This document shows, piece by piece, positions 50,110 to 50,430 of a stretch of 50,430 nucleotides of DNA. The translations under genes were made by a program, and so were the position numbers. Every line of letters begins with the position of its first letter. Within the stretch, counting starts at the first letter, position 1. The DNA lies in assembly GCA_013388925.1 (NCBI GenBank), contig JACAEJ010000015.1, positions 1-50,430 on the forward strand, given 5' to 3'. This stretch comes from Nitrososphaerales archaeon (lineage in GTDB: Archaea > Thermoproteota > Nitrososphaeria > Nitrososphaerales > JACAEJ01). The notes under the pieces were generated by a model that saw only the letters and a program-made list of their open reading frames with translations, was not told where the DNA came from and did no database searches.

Positions 50110-50430
50110 ATGATGGACCTAGGACAGGCATTTGTAGTCCATGATCTGATTAAGCCGAATACTCTGGAGTTTAGAAGGTACCAGATGGATCTGGCTCTTG
50201 AATGCATTAATCAGAGCCTCTTGGTAGTAATCCCAACTGGTCTGGGCAAGACGGTCATTGCGTCGCTGGCAATAGCAGAACATCTTAGGCTTTTCCCAGA
50301 TAGGAAGTGTCTGATTCTTGCTCCGACAAGGGTCCTCGCCCACCAACATCACGGTTTTCTCACAAAACATCTTAGCATCGATGAGAAGGATATTGTGGCT
50401 ATAACGGGCGAAGACGATCCTGATTTGAGA
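50110..50430 (+). CDS. hef: Hef-type (FANCM/MPH1-like) DNA helicase, partial N-terminus
   Basis: 107 codons from ATG 50110 to the right edge of the window. Walker A IPTGLGKTVIA, preceded by EFRRYQMDLALECINQSLLVV (Q-motif region), and motif Ia LILAPTRVLAHQHHGFL, match the superfamily 2 helicase domain of archaeal Hef. Hef processes stalled replication forks; its nuclease domain would lie beyond the window. Start chosen at the first of two consecutive ATGs. Confidence 0.85.
   Translation, partial: MMDLGQAFVVHDLIKPNTLEFRRYQMDLALECINQSLLVVIPTGLGKTVIASLAIAEHLRLFPDRKCLILAPTRVLAHQHHGFLTKHLSIDEKDIVAITGEDDPDLR

Overview
The window is archaeal chromosomal DNA. It carries eS24, eS31, Rpo7/RpoE', Spt4, GTP-dependent dephospho-CoA kinase, TiaS, TYW1, Tsr3, KsgA/Dim1 with DUF655, an archaeal ATP-dependent DNA ligase, myo-inositol-1-phosphate synthase, a Hef-type helicase and a zinc-ferredoxin of the Sulfolobus type. 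TATA-like boxes about 25-35 bp upstream of starts, weak or absent Shine-Dalgarno sites on first genes, and frequent TTG/GTG starts also fit. The gene set suggests a TACK-group archaeon (a Nitrososphaeria/Aigarchaeota- or Bathyarchaeia-like lineage, probably anaerobic and H2-metabolising). This placement is inference; there is no rRNA in the window.

Layout. 1-6.4 kb (mostly minus): a partial isoprenylcysteine-methyltransferase-like protein, a SAMHD1-like HD hydrolase, a thymidylate-kinase-like protein, the nickel-insertion pair hypA and Mrp-type hypB, inositol-phosphate synthase, and a MenA-like prenyltransferase. 6.5-11.8 kb (plus): a hydrogenase endopeptidase (HycI) followed by an eight-gene complex-I-like cluster A-B-C-D-H-I-J-K. 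Its large subunit keeps all four Ni-binding cysteines and a cleavable C-terminal tail, so it is a group 4 [NiFe] hydrogenase rather than complex I. No L/M/N antiporter subunit is present at the locus. 11.8-21.6 kb: RNA-modification enzymes (Tsr3, TiaS, TYW1), lipid/isoprenoid-phosphate enzymes (PAP2, dolichol-kinase-like), sugar/envelope proteins, and a transcription/translation operon (rpo7-spt4-dpck-eS24-eS31). 21.7-26.7 kb: an accessory stretch with a secreted-protein gene interrupted by two in-frame stops, paired zinc-ribbon membrane proteins, a B12-binding radical SAM enzyme, membrane proteins and a truncated nitroreductase.

26.7-35.7 kb is a flavin/deazaflavin island. On plus: rpiA, ubiX, cofG, cofH. 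Converging on minus: a complete-looking archaeal riboflavin operon ribB-ribC-ribH-arfA-(amidohydrolase)-arfC-arfB. The amidohydrolase sits exactly where the unassigned archaeal pyrimidine deaminase of riboflavin synthesis would be expected, overlaps arfC, and keeps deaminase-type metal and catalytic residues. This is my leading candidate for a new function. 35.7-38.9 kb: a nickel ECF transporter nikMNQO divergent from nikR, with a perfect inverted repeat of E. coli NikR-operator geometry between them. With hypA, hypB, hycI and the hydrogenase this makes a coherent nickel system within one window.

39-50.4 kb: DNA ligase, a secreted BNR/sialidase-like protein, a zinc alcohol dehydrogenase, a 54-residue zinc protein, DUF655-ksgA with convergent hemK, a frameshifted small membrane protein gene, a DRG-like pseudo-GTPase with a TGS domain, a SpoU-family RNA methyltransferase, a zinc-ribbon protein behind an 18-bp palindrome, ferredoxin, and the start of a Hef helicase. 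I found no tRNA, rRNA, CRISPR array or intact insertion sequence.
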